64,000 nt of DNA from Aminobacter aminovorans (GTDB lineage Bacteria > Pseudomonadota > Alphaproteobacteria > Rhizobiales > Rhizobiaceae): the NCBI RefSeq assembly GCF_900445235.1, contig NZ_UFSM01000001.1, positions 4,727,501-4,791,500 of the forward strand, given 5' to 3'. The notes under the pieces were generated by a model. It worked only from the letters and a program-made list of their open reading frames with translations, did not search any database and had not been told where the DNA came from. Below are positions 18,954 to 27,113 of the stretch, piece after piece (the stretch's first letter is position 1; each line of letters opens with the position of its first letter). The position numbers were made by a program, and so were the translations under genes.

Positions 18954-19313
18954 GCATGCCTTGACCACTGCCCGCGCGACGAAAAGGGGTTGCGCGGGAG
19001 CATACCGGGCTGCCTGTTTCGCGCCTCAAAGTGAGAGCTGTTGCGGGTAGGTCGCCGGCACCGATCCCCTCGCCTTCTCCCATGCATCTTCGACAAGTCG
19101 TGCTCGGCCTGCCGCCCGCTTTCAGGGCGGCGAGGGAGCCCATTTCGGCGACCTGGGCCCCCAAGCGACGGGCGTTTTCACGCCCTCCCAAGTGGGAAGA
19201 GACAGCTCTGAAATTTTTCGGAGAGGCGTAGCCGGGCGCCAAGGCGGCGCGTCCGGGGATGACGCGAACGCAGATGAGCTGGCCCTTAGGCGCAACTCAT
19301 CCGGAGCCGACGT
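18954..19313. other. 360-base intergenic region between tmm and the LuxR-type gene
   Basis: No convincing coding frame, repeat or RNA gene was recognised between the tmm terminator and the stop of the convergent regulator gene. The short open frames here lack ribosome-binding sites and protein-like composition. Confidence 0.5.
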
Positions 19314-20015
19314 TTACTGCGAACTCAGATGCGGCCCGCGGTTCTTCTCGCTGGCGTAGAGCGCCACCGCCATCGCCCGGTTGCGAACGTCGAGCTTGTC
19401 GTAGAGATTCTTGAGATGGTACTTGACCGTATTCTCCGAGATCCCGGTGCGCGCGGCGATCTGCAGGTTGGTCCAGCCATCGGCCAGCACCGACAGCAGC
19501 TCGCGCTCGCGCGCAGTCAGCCGTGACAGCGGCGTGTCGTTGATCTTGGACACATCCATGTAGGGGATGCAGATCCGGCCGTGGGCGACGGCGACGAGCG
19601 TATCGAACAGGATCGCCGGATCGTCGAACTGATAGCAGAAGCCTTGCACACCAAGGCGCACGCACTGCTTGAGGATCGAGATGTCGTGGTCGTTGGAGAA
19701 GATCACCACGCGGGCATGAAGGCCGCGCCGCTGCATCTCGGCCAGCACCTCGCCGGAATCCATATCCTGCAGTCGCCAGCCCAGCACCGCGATGTCGAAC
19801 TGGGATTCTGCCGCCGAGGCCGCCTCGATAAAAGCCTTGCCGGTCTGTACGCTTTCGGCCAGTTCGAAGCGGCTGTCGCGCGAAAGCATGTCGCCAAGGG
19901 CTGCGATGACGAGCGGATTGCGCTCGGCGATCAGAACCCTGAACCTGTTTTCCTTCGCCACCGGCACCACCTCTATCCCGATGCCCTGGCGCTGACCCTT
20001 CCACTCGGCGTTCAT
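19314..20015 (-). CDS. LuxR-type regulator with pseudo-receiver domain
   Basis: A 233-residue protein. Residues about 25–145 have the size and pattern of a response-regulator receiver (FRVLIAERNPLVIAALGDML, then later VVIFSNDHDISILKQCVRLGVQGFCYQ), but the acidic pocket reads AE instead of DD. The strand that should end in the phosphorylated aspartate reads DIAVLGWRLQDMDSG, with Gly-Trp at that place. Residues about 165–225 are a normal LuxR/NarL helix-turn-helix (LTARERELLSVLADGWTNLQIA in part; TGISENTVKYHLKNLYDKL). Phosphorylation is therefore unlikely, and control by protein or ligand binding is more plausible. ATG 20015 follows GGGAGGAAC. It lies between tmm and the permease gene on the opposite strand and is the nearest dedicated regulator of both. 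Confidence 0.85.
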   Translation of the reverse strand: MNAEWKGQRQGIGIEVVPVAKENRFRVLIAERNPLVIAALGDMLSRDSRFELAESVQTGKAFIEAASAAESQFDIAVLGWRLQDMDSGEVLAEMQRRGLHARVVIFSNDHDISILKQCVRLGVQGFCYQFDDPAILFDTLVAVAHGRICIPYMDVSKINDTPLSRLTARERELLSVLADGWTNLQIAARTGISENTVKYHLKNLYDKLDVRNRAMAVALYASEKNRGPHLSSQ

Positions 20016-20455
20016 GTTCCTCCCGCCTATGTTCGTGCACGCACCTCTTGCCGACGTCTCCTGCGCTGGATCGCTCCTCCCCGGTCGTGCCCGGGGATCG
20101 ACCCTTACATCTCAATTCATATCATGAATGATTTTTTCATTCCAGTGGATGCGGCATTTTTGCTGCCGAACTGAGCGAAAAGCCGGCAAACGGCAGAAAG
20201 GCTTGCCTTCCCACCCATTCGGGTAGGTCGCCGCTGTCCAGAGAGACATCTTCGTGTGCCCAATTTTCCAACCGAGGGTACCAGTGGTGAAGATTGGTCC
20301 AATGCTGCGACAAAATAGCTTGACGGCGCTTCGAATTCGGACAAACTTCACTTTGAGGAAAAAAAGAAGCCTAAGCGGAAACTGCCGCCGTACCATGAAA
20401 ACCGGAAAAGCCGGGCCTGGACGACGAGCATTCTAATCAATGGGGAATTGAACCA
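20016..20455. other. 440-base divergent regulatory region, LuxR-type gene and permease
   Basis: Holds the start regions of the pseudo-receiver regulator (leftwards) and the permease (rightwards). No coding frame of protein-like composition was seen. It contains the palindrome listed at 20293 and an AT-rich stretch around 20120–20150. Promoter hexamers could not be assigned with confidence. Confidence 0.45.
20293..20303. promoter_or_regulatory. operator-like palindrome upstream of permease
   Basis: ATTGG-T-CCAAT is a perfect 11-bp palindrome 153 bases before the permease start. Its TGG-N-CCA core is shared with CTGG-A-CCAG at 15237–15245, upstream of the GntR gene, and the TTGGTC half with the tmm palindrome. 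A common regulator is possible; binding has not been shown. Confidence 0.35.
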
Positions 20456-22165
20456 ATGAGCGCTGTTACGGATATCAGTCCGGCGGATTCCGCCGGTCAG
20501 CTTCACAGGACAATCGATTGGCGAGGCGCCTTCTGGGTCGCCAGCGGTGTGCCGCCTCTTGTTCTGTTCTCGATCGGCGGCATTGCCGGCACGGCCGGCA
20601 ACATCGCTTTTGCGATCTGGATCTGCTCCATGCTGATGGGGTTCATTCAGTCCTTCACCTACGCAGAGATCGCCGGCCTGTTCCCGAACAAGTCGGGCGG
20701 CGCCTCCGTCTATGGCGCGACCGCATGGCTGCGCTATTCCAAGTTCGTCGCGCCACTGTCGGTGTGGTGCAACTGGTTCGCCTGGTCGCCGGTGCTGTCG
20801 CTCGGCTGTTCGATTGCCGCCGCCTACATCCTCAACGCGCTGGCACCGATCCCCGGCTTCACCGAAGCCTCGCCCGAGGTGCTGCAGTATATGGCGGCAA
20901 ATGTCGGCACCACTGCCGCAGACGCCGTTGCAGCCGTTACCGCCGCTGCAACCCCCAGCATCCGCACCTGGACGCTCTACAGCCACTCGCTCGGCCCGGT
21001 CGGCTTCTCGCTGAACGCCACCTTCTGGATCGGCGCCGTGCTGATGCTGCTGACCTTCGCCATCCAGCATCGCGGCATTCTCGGCACCGCCGCCGTGCAG
21101 AAGGTCGTTGGTCTGCTGGTCATCGTGCCGTTGCTGATCGTCGGGGTGGTGCCGATCCTCACCGGCCAGATCAACTGGGACAACTATTCGCCCTTCGTGC
21201 CGCTGGCTGCCGCCTATGCGCCTGAACCCGGTGCATGGAACGTTGCCGGCTGGACGCTGGTTCTCGGCGGCATGTTCATCGCCGCATGGTCGACCTATGG
21301 CTTCGAAACGGCCGTCTGCTACACCCGCGAATTCAAGAACCCCGCCACCGACACCTTCAAGGCCATCTTCTATTCCGGCCTGCTCTGCATGCTGCTGTTC
21401 ATGATCGTGCCCTTTACCTTCCAGGGTGTTCTGGGCCTCAACGGCATGCTGGCGACGCCTATCGTCGACGGCTCCGGTGTTGCCGACGCGCTTGCCGGCA
21501 TGGTCGGTGGTGGCGGTCTGGTGAAGAACCTGCTGGTCATGCTGATGATCCTCGCTTTGCTGCTCGCCATCATGACGGCCATGGCCGGATCGTCGCGCAC
21601 GCTCTATCAGGGTTCGGTCGACGGCTGGCTGCCGCGCTACCTCAGCCACGTCAACGAGCACGGCGCGCCTACCCGCGCCATGTGGACCGATCTCATCGCC
21701 AACCTCTTTGTCCTGGCCATCGCCTCGACGGATGCGACGAGCTTCTTCTTCATCCTCGCCGTGTCAAACTGTGGCTACATCATCTTCAACTTCCTCAACC
21801 TGAACTCCGGTTGGATCCACCGCATGGACAACGGCCACATCAAGCGGCCGTGGAGCGCGCCGACCTGGCTGATCACGGTCGGTGCCCTGTTTGCCTACGT
21901 CAACGCCATCTTCATGGGCGCCGGCGCCAAGGTGTGGAACCCGATGGCTCTATGGGCGGGCCTGTTCACCGCGGCCCTGATCATCCCGGTGTTCTGCTAT
22001 CGCCACTATGTCCAGGACGGCGGCAAGTTCCCCGAGCACATGCTCGAGGATCTCGGCATGCAGCAGAGCGACCTGCGCGTGAAAAAGGCGGGCATCCTGC
22101 CCTACCTGACGCTGGTCGCCGGTCTCGCCGTGGTGCTTCTTGCCAACTGGTTCTTCGTGCTCTGA
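20456..22165 (+). CDS. APC-superfamily permease, probable (methyl)amine or amino-acid transporter
   Basis: A 569-residue inner-membrane protein with about 12–14 hydrophobic helices. Its N-terminus shows the APC pattern (GGIAGTAGNIAFAIW, YAEIAGLFPNKSGGASVYGA), and a later MAGSSRTLYQGSVDGWLP block resembles the conserved loop of that family. A cytoplasmic C-terminal tail has EHMLEDLGMQQSDLR. It lies between tmm/LuxR and folD/fhs/dmm and has its own terminator, so uptake of trimethylamine, TMAO or dimethylamine is a reasonable guess. The known TMAO importer TmoXWV is a different, ABC-type system, and no such genes are here. Specificity cannot be read from sequence. Confidence 0.8.
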   Translation: MSAVTDISPADSAGQLHRTIDWRGAFWVASGVPPLVLFSIGGIAGTAGNIAFAIWICSMLMGFIQSFTYAEIAGLFPNKSGGASVYGATAWLRYSKFVAPLSVWCNWFAWSPVLSLGCSIAAAYILNALAPIPGFTEASPEVLQYMAANVGTTAADAVAAVTAAATPSIRTWTLYSHSLGPVGFSLNATFWIGAVLMLLTFAIQHRGILGTAAVQKVVGLLVIVPLLIVGVVPILTGQINWDNYSPFVPLAAAYAPEPGAWNVAGWTLVLGGMFIAAWSTYGFETAVCYTREFKNPATDTFKAIFYSGLLCMLLFMIVPFTFQGVLGLNGMLATPIVDGSGVADALAGMVGGGGLVKNLLVMLMILALLLAIMTAMAGSSRTLYQGSVDGWLPRYLSHVNEHGAPTRAMWTDLIANLFVLAIASTDATSFFFILAVSNCGYIIFNFLNLNSGWIHRMDNGHIKRPWSAPTWLITVGALFAYVNAIFMGAGAKVWNPMALWAGLFTAALIIPVFCYRHYVQDGGKFPEHMLEDLGMQQSDLRVKKAGILPYLTLVAGLAVVLLANWFFVL

Positions 22166-22189
22166 CACGACGATTGCCAAGAATGGTCG

Positions 22190-22213
22190 AGGCCGGCGCG
22201 AGCCGGCCTTTTC
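22190..22213 (+). terminator. rho-independent terminator after the permease
   Basis: AGGCCGGC-GCGA-GCCGGCCT is an 8-bp stem 25 bases after the permease stop, followed by TTTTCCTTT. Confidence 0.75.
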
Positions 22214-22441
22214 CTTTGTCCTCACCGGCCCTCGCGCTTAATTGGAAGAAAAACGCACTGGGCCAATATTTCTTTCCATGAAAGATTCTTGCATTAAGGT
22301 TGACTTTCACCCCCGTCTGCTGCTACAGATTCAGACGGGAAAATTCAGCGCAAAAAGCTGTCCGGATGGTGTAATCCGGGGCTGGAACCGATGGCTTGCG
22401 CCATAGGATCGCACGCGCGCGCCTGGGAGGAATGACACAGC

Positions 22442-23335
22442 ATGACGACGGTAATCGATGGCAAGGCAGTTGCCGCCGATGTGGTGACGAAGGTCCGGAT
22501 TGCAGCCGAAAAGCTGATCGCCGAGACCGGTGTCGTTCCCGGCATCGCAGTGGTCATCGTTGGCCACGACCCGGCAAGCCAGGTCTATGTCGCTTCCAAG
22601 GGCAAGAAGGCCAAGGAATGCGGCTTCCACTCTGTCGAGCACGCGCTGCCGTCCGACACGTCGGAAGCCGATCTTGTCGCCCTGGTGCAGAAGCTCAACG
22701 CCGACCCCAAGATCCACGGTATCCTCGTCCAGCTGCCCCTGCCCGACCATATCGACGCCGGCAAGATCATCCAGACGATCTCGGCCGACAAGGACGTCGA
22801 CGGCTTCCATTTCACCAATGTCGGCAAGCTCGGCACCGGCGAACTCGACACTGCCTTCGTGCCCTGCACGCCGGCCGGCTCGATGCTGCTGATCGAGCGT
22901 GCGCTTGGCCGTGACCTGTCGGGGTTGAATGCCGTCGTCGTCGGCCGCTCCAACATCGTCGGCAAGCCGATGGCCAACCTTCTGCTCAACGCCAACGCCA
23001 CCGTTACCGTCGCCCACAGCCGGACCAAGGATCTACCGGCGCTGTGCCGCAGTGCCGACATCCTCGTCGCTGCCGTCGGCCGTCCTGAAATGATCAAGGG
23101 CGACTGGGTCAAGCCGGGTGCCACCGTCATCGACGTCGGTATCAACCGCCTAGAGGGCGGCGCCAACGGCAAGTCGAAACTCGTCGGCGACGTCGACTAT
23201 GACAGCGCCGCAGAGCAGGCAGGCGCAATCACACCCGTGCCGGGCGGCGTCGGGCCGATGACGATTGCACTTCTGATGGCCAATACGGTCGTCTCGGCCT
23301 TCCGTGCGGCAGGCCAGTCAGCACCACGTTTTTAA
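22442..23335 (+). CDS. folD: bifunctional methylene-THF dehydrogenase/cyclohydrolase FolD
   Basis: A 297-residue cytoplasmic enzyme interconverting 5,10-methylene-, methenyl- and 10-formyl-tetrahydrofolate with NADP. Recognised by [16 protein letters not shown] (Y49 and catalytic lysine K53), the QLPLPDHID block, the GxSxxVGKPM motif ([16 protein letters not shown]) and [15 protein letters not shown] near the C-terminus. A GGGAGGA ribosome-binding site lies about 10 bases before ATG 22442. Next to fhs, with two GcvT-type demethylases in the island, it most likely oxidises the C1 unit released from methylated amines, beyond any housekeeping role. Confidence 0.96.
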   Translation: MTTVIDGKAVAADVVTKVRIAAEKLIAETGVVPGIAVVIVGHDPASQVYVASKGKKAKECGFHSVEHALPSDTSEADLVALVQKLNADPKIHGILVQLPLPDHIDAGKIIQTISADKDVDGFHFTNVGKLGTGELDTAFVPCTPAGSMLLIERALGRDLSGLNAVVVGRSNIVGKPMANLLLNANATVTVAHSRTKDLPALCRSADILVAAVGRPEMIKGDWVKPGATVIDVGINRLEGGANGKSKLVGDVDYDSAAEQAGAITPVPGGVGPMTIALLMANTVVSAFRAAGQSAPRF

Positions 23336-23388
23336 TCTGGGAGCCCGAGGCTCCGCGGAAATCGAACCAAACTCAAGGGAAGAGAGTC

Positions 23389-25068
23389 ATGGCCGAATTC
23401 AAGACCGACATCGAGATCGCCCGCGCGGCGAAGAAGAAGCAGATCCAGGAGGTCGGCGCCAAGATCGGCATTCCGACCGAGCATTTGCTGCCTTATGGCC
23501 ACGACAAGGCGAAGATCTCGGCCGAGTTCATTGCCAATGCGCGCAAGAACAAGGACGGCAAGCTGATCCTGGTCACCGCGATCAACCCGACGCCGGCCGG
23601 CGAAGGCAAGACCACCACCACGGTCGGCCTCGGTGACGGCCTCAACCGCATCGGCAAGAAGGCCATCGTCTGTATCCGTGAAGCGTCGCTTGGGCCGAAC
23701 TTCGGCGTCAAGGGCGGTGCCGCCGGTGGCGGTTATGCCCAGGTCGTGCCGATGGAGGACATGAACCTCCACTTCACCGGCGACTTCCACGCCATCACCA
23801 CCGCGCACAACCTTCTGTCGGCGCTGATCGACAACCACATCTACTGGGGCAACGAACTCGGCATCGACACCCGCCGCGTCGTCTGGCGCCGGGTGATGGA
23901 CATGAACGACCGGGCGCTGCGCCAGATCAACTGCTCGCTCGGCGGCGTCGCCAACGGCTTTCCGCGTGAAGCCGGCTTCGACATCACGGTCGCTTCCGAA
24001 GTCATGGCGATCCTGTGCCTGGCCACCGATCTGAAAGATCTCGAAAAGCGCCTGGGCGACATCATCGTTGCCTATCGCCGCGACAAGACGGCCGTCTATG
24101 CCCGCGACCTCAAGGCCGATGGCGCCATGGCCGTGCTGCTCAAGGACGCGGTCCAGCCGAACCTGGTGCAGACGCTGGAAAACAACCCGGCCTTCGTCCA
24201 TGGCGGCCCGTTCGCCAACATCGCCCATGGCTGCAACTCGGTGGTCGCCACCACCACCGCATTGAAGCTCGCCGACTATGTCGTCACCGAAGCCGGTTTC
24301 GGCGCTGATCTCGGTGCCGAGAAGTTCTTCGACATCAAGTGCCGCAAGGCGGGCCTCAAGCCGGCAGCCGCCGTCATCGTCGCCACCGTGCGCGCCATGA
24401 AGATGAATGGCGGCGTCAAGAAGGAAGAGCTCGGCAAGGAGAATGTCGATGCGGTGAAGAAGGGCTGCGCCAACCTTGGCCGCCACATCGAGAACGTCAA
24501 GCAGTTCGGCGTGCCGGTCGTGGTGGCGATGAACCACTTCGTCTCCGACACCGACGCCGAGATCGCGGCGATGAAGGACTATGTCGCCTCGATGGGTGCC
24601 GAAGCGATCCTGTGCAAGCACTGGGCCAAGGGTTCGGCCGGCATCGAGGAACTCGCCCACAAGGTGGTGCAGCTCGCCGAAAGCGGCGCCTCGCAGTTCT
24701 CGCCGCTCTACCCCGACGACATGAAGCTGTTCGACAAGATCGACACCATCGTCAAGCGCATCTACCGCGGCTCGGAGGCGATCGCCGACAAGTCGGTGCG
24801 CGACCAGCTGCATGCCTGGGAACAGGCGGGCTACGGTCATCTGCCGGTGTGCATGGCCAAGACGCAGTACTCGTTCTCGACCGACCCCAACCTCAGGGGC
24901 GCACCTGTCGACCACGTCGTGCCGGTGCGTGAAGTGCGCCTGGCAGCAGGTGCCGGCTTCATCGTCGCCATCTGCGGTGAGATCATGACAATGCCCGGAC
25001 TGCCCAAGGCACCGTCATCCGAGAAGATCTTCCTCAACGAACACGGCCAGATCGAAGGACTGTTCTGA
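23389..25068 (+). CDS. fhs: formate–tetrahydrofolate ligase
   Basis: A 559-residue ATP-dependent 10-formyl-THF synthetase, normal length for the family. Seen: P-loop [11 protein letters not shown] (K74), [22 protein letters not shown], and the C-terminal [22 protein letters not shown] typical of Fhs. In the oxidative direction it releases formate and makes ATP from formyl-THF. With folD 53 bases upstream it forms a C1-oxidation operon ending in a strong terminator. Many related bacteria lack Fhs, so its presence here is linked to the amine island by position. Confidence 0.97.
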   Translation: MAEFKTDIEIARAAKKKQIQEVGAKIGIPTEHLLPYGHDKAKISAEFIANARKNKDGKLILVTAINPTPAGEGKTTTTVGLGDGLNRIGKKAIVCIREASLGPNFGVKGGAAGGGYAQVVPMEDMNLHFTGDFHAITTAHNLLSALIDNHIYWGNELGIDTRRVVWRRVMDMNDRALRQINCSLGGVANGFPREAGFDITVASEVMAILCLATDLKDLEKRLGDIIVAYRRDKTAVYARDLKADGAMAVLLKDAVQPNLVQTLENNPAFVHGGPFANIAHGCNSVVATTTALKLADYVVTEAGFGADLGAEKFFDIKCRKAGLKPAAAVIVATVRAMKMNGGVKKEELGKENVDAVKKGCANLGRHIENVKQFGVPVVVAMNHFVSDTDAEIAAMKDYVASMGAEAILCKHWAKGSAGIEELAHKVVQLAESGASQFSPLYPDDMKLFDKIDTIVKRIYRGSEAIADKSVRDQLHAWEQAGYGHLPVCMAKTQYSFSTDPNLRGAPVDHVVPVREVRLAAGAGFIVAICGEIMTMPGLPKAPSSEKIFLNEHGQIEGLF

Positions 25069-25138
25069 GGCGAAACCTCTCTCCCAAGGCGCTCCAATCC
25101 ACCCCTCCTGTCCCCCAGGCCCGGAGCGCCCTTTCAAG

Positions 25139-25169
25139 GCCTGGCACCTCATGTGCCAGGCTTTTTTTT
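25139..25169 (+). terminator. rho-independent terminator of folD–fhs
   Basis: GCCTGGCAC-CTCAT-GTGCCAGGC, a perfect 9-bp stem, followed by eight T residues, about 70 bases after the fhs stop. It separates folD–fhs from the dmm operon. Confidence 0.92.
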
Positions 25170-25229
25170 GCCTGCTTCCGGGCCATGCCCTGCCGGCGCG
25201 GCTCGTCCATGCCCGACACTCCCGTGAAA

Positions 25230-25286
25230 GGCAAAATGTTGCCTAGCAGTAAAAATTCTTGCACTTGGATATTGCCCTAGAGGCAA
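25230..25286. promoter_or_regulatory. paired palindromes flanking the presumed dmm promoter
   Basis: GGCAA-AATG-TTGCC (25230–25243) and TTGCC-CTAGA-GGCAA (25272–25286) are two perfect inverted repeats built from the same 5-base half site. The two TTGCC copies start 33 bases apart, about three helical turns. Between them lies AAAAATTCTTGCACTTGG; the ATTCTTGCA part also occurs upstream of folD (22285–22293). The block ends 80 bases before dmmD and is a good candidate operator/promoter. Confidence 0.5.
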
Positions 25287-25366
25287 ATTTGGGTTCAAAT
25301 GTCCCCAACAAATGACCGCCTCAAGGCAAGACCGCGGGCGGGGAACTATATGGAGGAGTACCTGAA

Positions 25367-26500
25367 ATGACAGCTTCATGGCGTTTTTCGACGTTGGCCG
25401 ACCGCCACCGCGCACTGGGTTCCAAACTGGAAGACTGGAGCGGCATGGGCACGGCCTGGAGCTATGACAAGGACGCCGACGAGGAGTATGTGGCGATCCG
25501 TACCAAGGCCGGCCTGATGGACGTTTCTGGCCTCAAGAAAGTGCACATAACAGGCGCGCACGCCTCGCACCTGATCGACCTCTGCACCACCCGCGACGTC
25601 GAGAAGATCTATCCCGGAAAGTCGGTCTATGCCTGCATGCTGAACGATGCCGGCAAGTTCACCGACGACTGCGTCATCTACCGCATCTCGACCAACTCCT
25701 GGATGGTCGTGCACGGCTCGGGATCGGGCCACGAGGAGCTGACCCGCGCCTCGATCGGCCGCGACGTCTCGGTACGCTTCGACGACAATCTGCACGACCT
25801 GTCGCTGCAGGGCCCGCTCGCCGTCGACTATCTTGCCAAGCACGTGCCCGGCATCCGCGACCTCAACTACTTCCACCACATGCAGACCCAGCTGTTCGGC
25901 CTGCCTGTCATGATCTCGCGCACCGGCTACACCGGCGAACGCGGCTACGAAATCTTCTGCCGCGGCCAGGATGCCGGCAAGATCTGGGACACCATCGTCG
26001 AGGAAGGCAAGTCGATGGGCATCATCCCGACGCGCTTCACCACGCTCGACATGCTGCGCGTCGAGAGCTACCTTCTGTTCTACCCGTATGACAACTCGCA
26101 GAAGTACCCGTTCGCGAACGAAGGCCCTGGCGACACGTTGTGGGAACTTGGTCTCGACTTCACCGTCAGCCCCGGCAAGACCGGCTTCCGCGGTGCCGAA
26201 GAGCACTATCGCCTCAAGGGCAAGGAACGCTTCAAGATCTTCGGCGTACTGCTCGACAGCGACAAGCCAGCTGACGAAGGCGCCGAGATTTATCGCGACG
26301 GCAAGAAGGTCGGTGTCGTGACCTGCGCGATGTATTCACCGCTGGTCAAGAAGTCGATGGGCATCGCTCGCCTTGACGTCGACTGCGCCATCGTCGGAAC
26401 GCCGCTGGAAATCCGCAACGCCAGCGGTACGGTCAAGGCAACGGCGCAGTCGCTGCCGTTCGACGACCCGAAGAAGCTGAAGCGGACGGCAAAGGGCTGA
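25367..26500 (+). CDS. dmmD: GcvT-like folate-dependent protein of the dimethylamine monooxygenase operon, DmmD
   Basis: A 377-residue aminomethyltransferase-fold (GcvT/DmdA-like) protein: LMDVSGLKKVHITGAHA near residue 45, LSLQGPLAVDYL, MISRTGYTGERGYEIFC, LDMLRVESYLLFYPYDN and a C-terminal GVVTCAMYSPLVKKSMGIA. This family binds tetrahydrofolate and receives a one-carbon unit. In described dmmDABC loci this gene precedes the monooxygenase subunits and is thought to handle the formaldehyde-level carbon from dimethylamine. A GGAGGAG site precedes ATG 25367. It starts the operon and lies 4 bases before dmmA. Confidence 0.85.
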   Translation: MTASWRFSTLADRHRALGSKLEDWSGMGTAWSYDKDADEEYVAIRTKAGLMDVSGLKKVHITGAHASHLIDLCTTRDVEKIYPGKSVYACMLNDAGKFTDDCVIYRISTNSWMVVHGSGSGHEELTRASIGRDVSVRFDDNLHDLSLQGPLAVDYLAKHVPGIRDLNYFHHMQTQLFGLPVMISRTGYTGERGYEIFCRGQDAGKIWDTIVEEGKSMGIIPTRFTTLDMLRVESYLLFYPYDNSQKYPFANEGPGDTLWELGLDFTVSPGKTGFRGAEEHYRLKGKERFKIFGVLLDSDKPADEGAEIYRDGKKVGVVTCAMYSPLVKKSMGIARLDVDCAIVGTPLEIRNASGTVKATAQSLPFDDPKKLKRTAKG

Positions 26501-26504
26501 GACC

Positions 26505-27113
26505 TTGGACAGTGCACCGGTGAAGACGATCCTCAGTCGCCCGGTCTACGGAACATTGTCACCGCAGGCCGGCAAGAGCCACCTTCTGATTGCGGACGCC
26601 GAAGGGGCGTCCGCGATCCTGGACCTGGCGAAGAAGGCTCCAGAGGACTTCTTCGCCAATGCACATATCATGTTCATACCGGGCCGGACCGGAGACAGCT
26701 TTCAGGCATCGCTGAAGGCGTTGAAGCCGGCCCAGTATTATGAAGGCCCGACGGTAGCGGCGGCATTGCCGCGGCTCAATTGGACACTTGCCAACGCCCA
26801 TATGGGCCTGCGCATGTATCTCGCCGGGACCGAAGGCCTTATCGGCCAGATGATGCAGGCGGCAATCGAAGCCGGCATTGAACCTGCCTCGATCCAGACC
26901 GAGCACCGCGGCTCGTGGGCGCGCCGCGTACAGTGCGTGCATTGCAAGGGCATCACCGAGAACGTCACCACCCAGCCGGTCACCTGCTCGCATTGCGGCC
27001 TGCTGCTTCTGGTGCGTGACCACTATTCCAAGCGCCATGCCGCCTTCCAGGGCGTCTGCATCAATGCCGAGGATCCGACCGAGATCCCTCAGACAGAGGA
27101 GATTTTCCGGTGA
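26505..27113 (+). CDS. dmmA: dimethylamine monooxygenase subunit DmmA family protein
   Basis: A 202-residue protein with a C-terminal zinc-ribbon-like set of cysteines, C144-x2-C147 and C161-x2-C164 (VQCVHCKG ... TCSHCG). The N-terminal part has no recognised catalytic motif. It matches the small subunit annotated DmmA in dimethylamine monooxygenase operons, judged from size, cysteine pattern and position between dmmD and the reductase. The start is a TTG at 26505 with AAGGG nine bases upstream; the end overlaps dmmB (GTGA at 27110), indicating coupling. Confidence 0.82.
   Translation: MDSAPVKTILSRPVYGTLSPQAGKSHLLIADAEGASAILDLAKKAPEDFFANAHIMFIPGRTGDSFQASLKALKPAQYYEGPTVAAALPRLNWTLANAHMGLRMYLAGTEGLIGQMMQAAIEAGIEPASIQTEHRGSWARRVQCVHCKGITENVTTQPVTCSHCGLLLLVRDHYSKRHAAFQGVCINAEDPTEIPQTEEIFR

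Noticed and set aside
22306..22329. -10 element TACAGA paired with TTGACT upstream of folD
   Set aside because: Spacing is 18 but the -10 matches only three of six positions; too weak to list as a feature.
22214..22441. Tetrahydrofolate or other riboswitch in the folD leader
   Set aside because: The leader has short GC-rich inverted segments but none of the conserved riboswitch sequence blocks that I could recognise.
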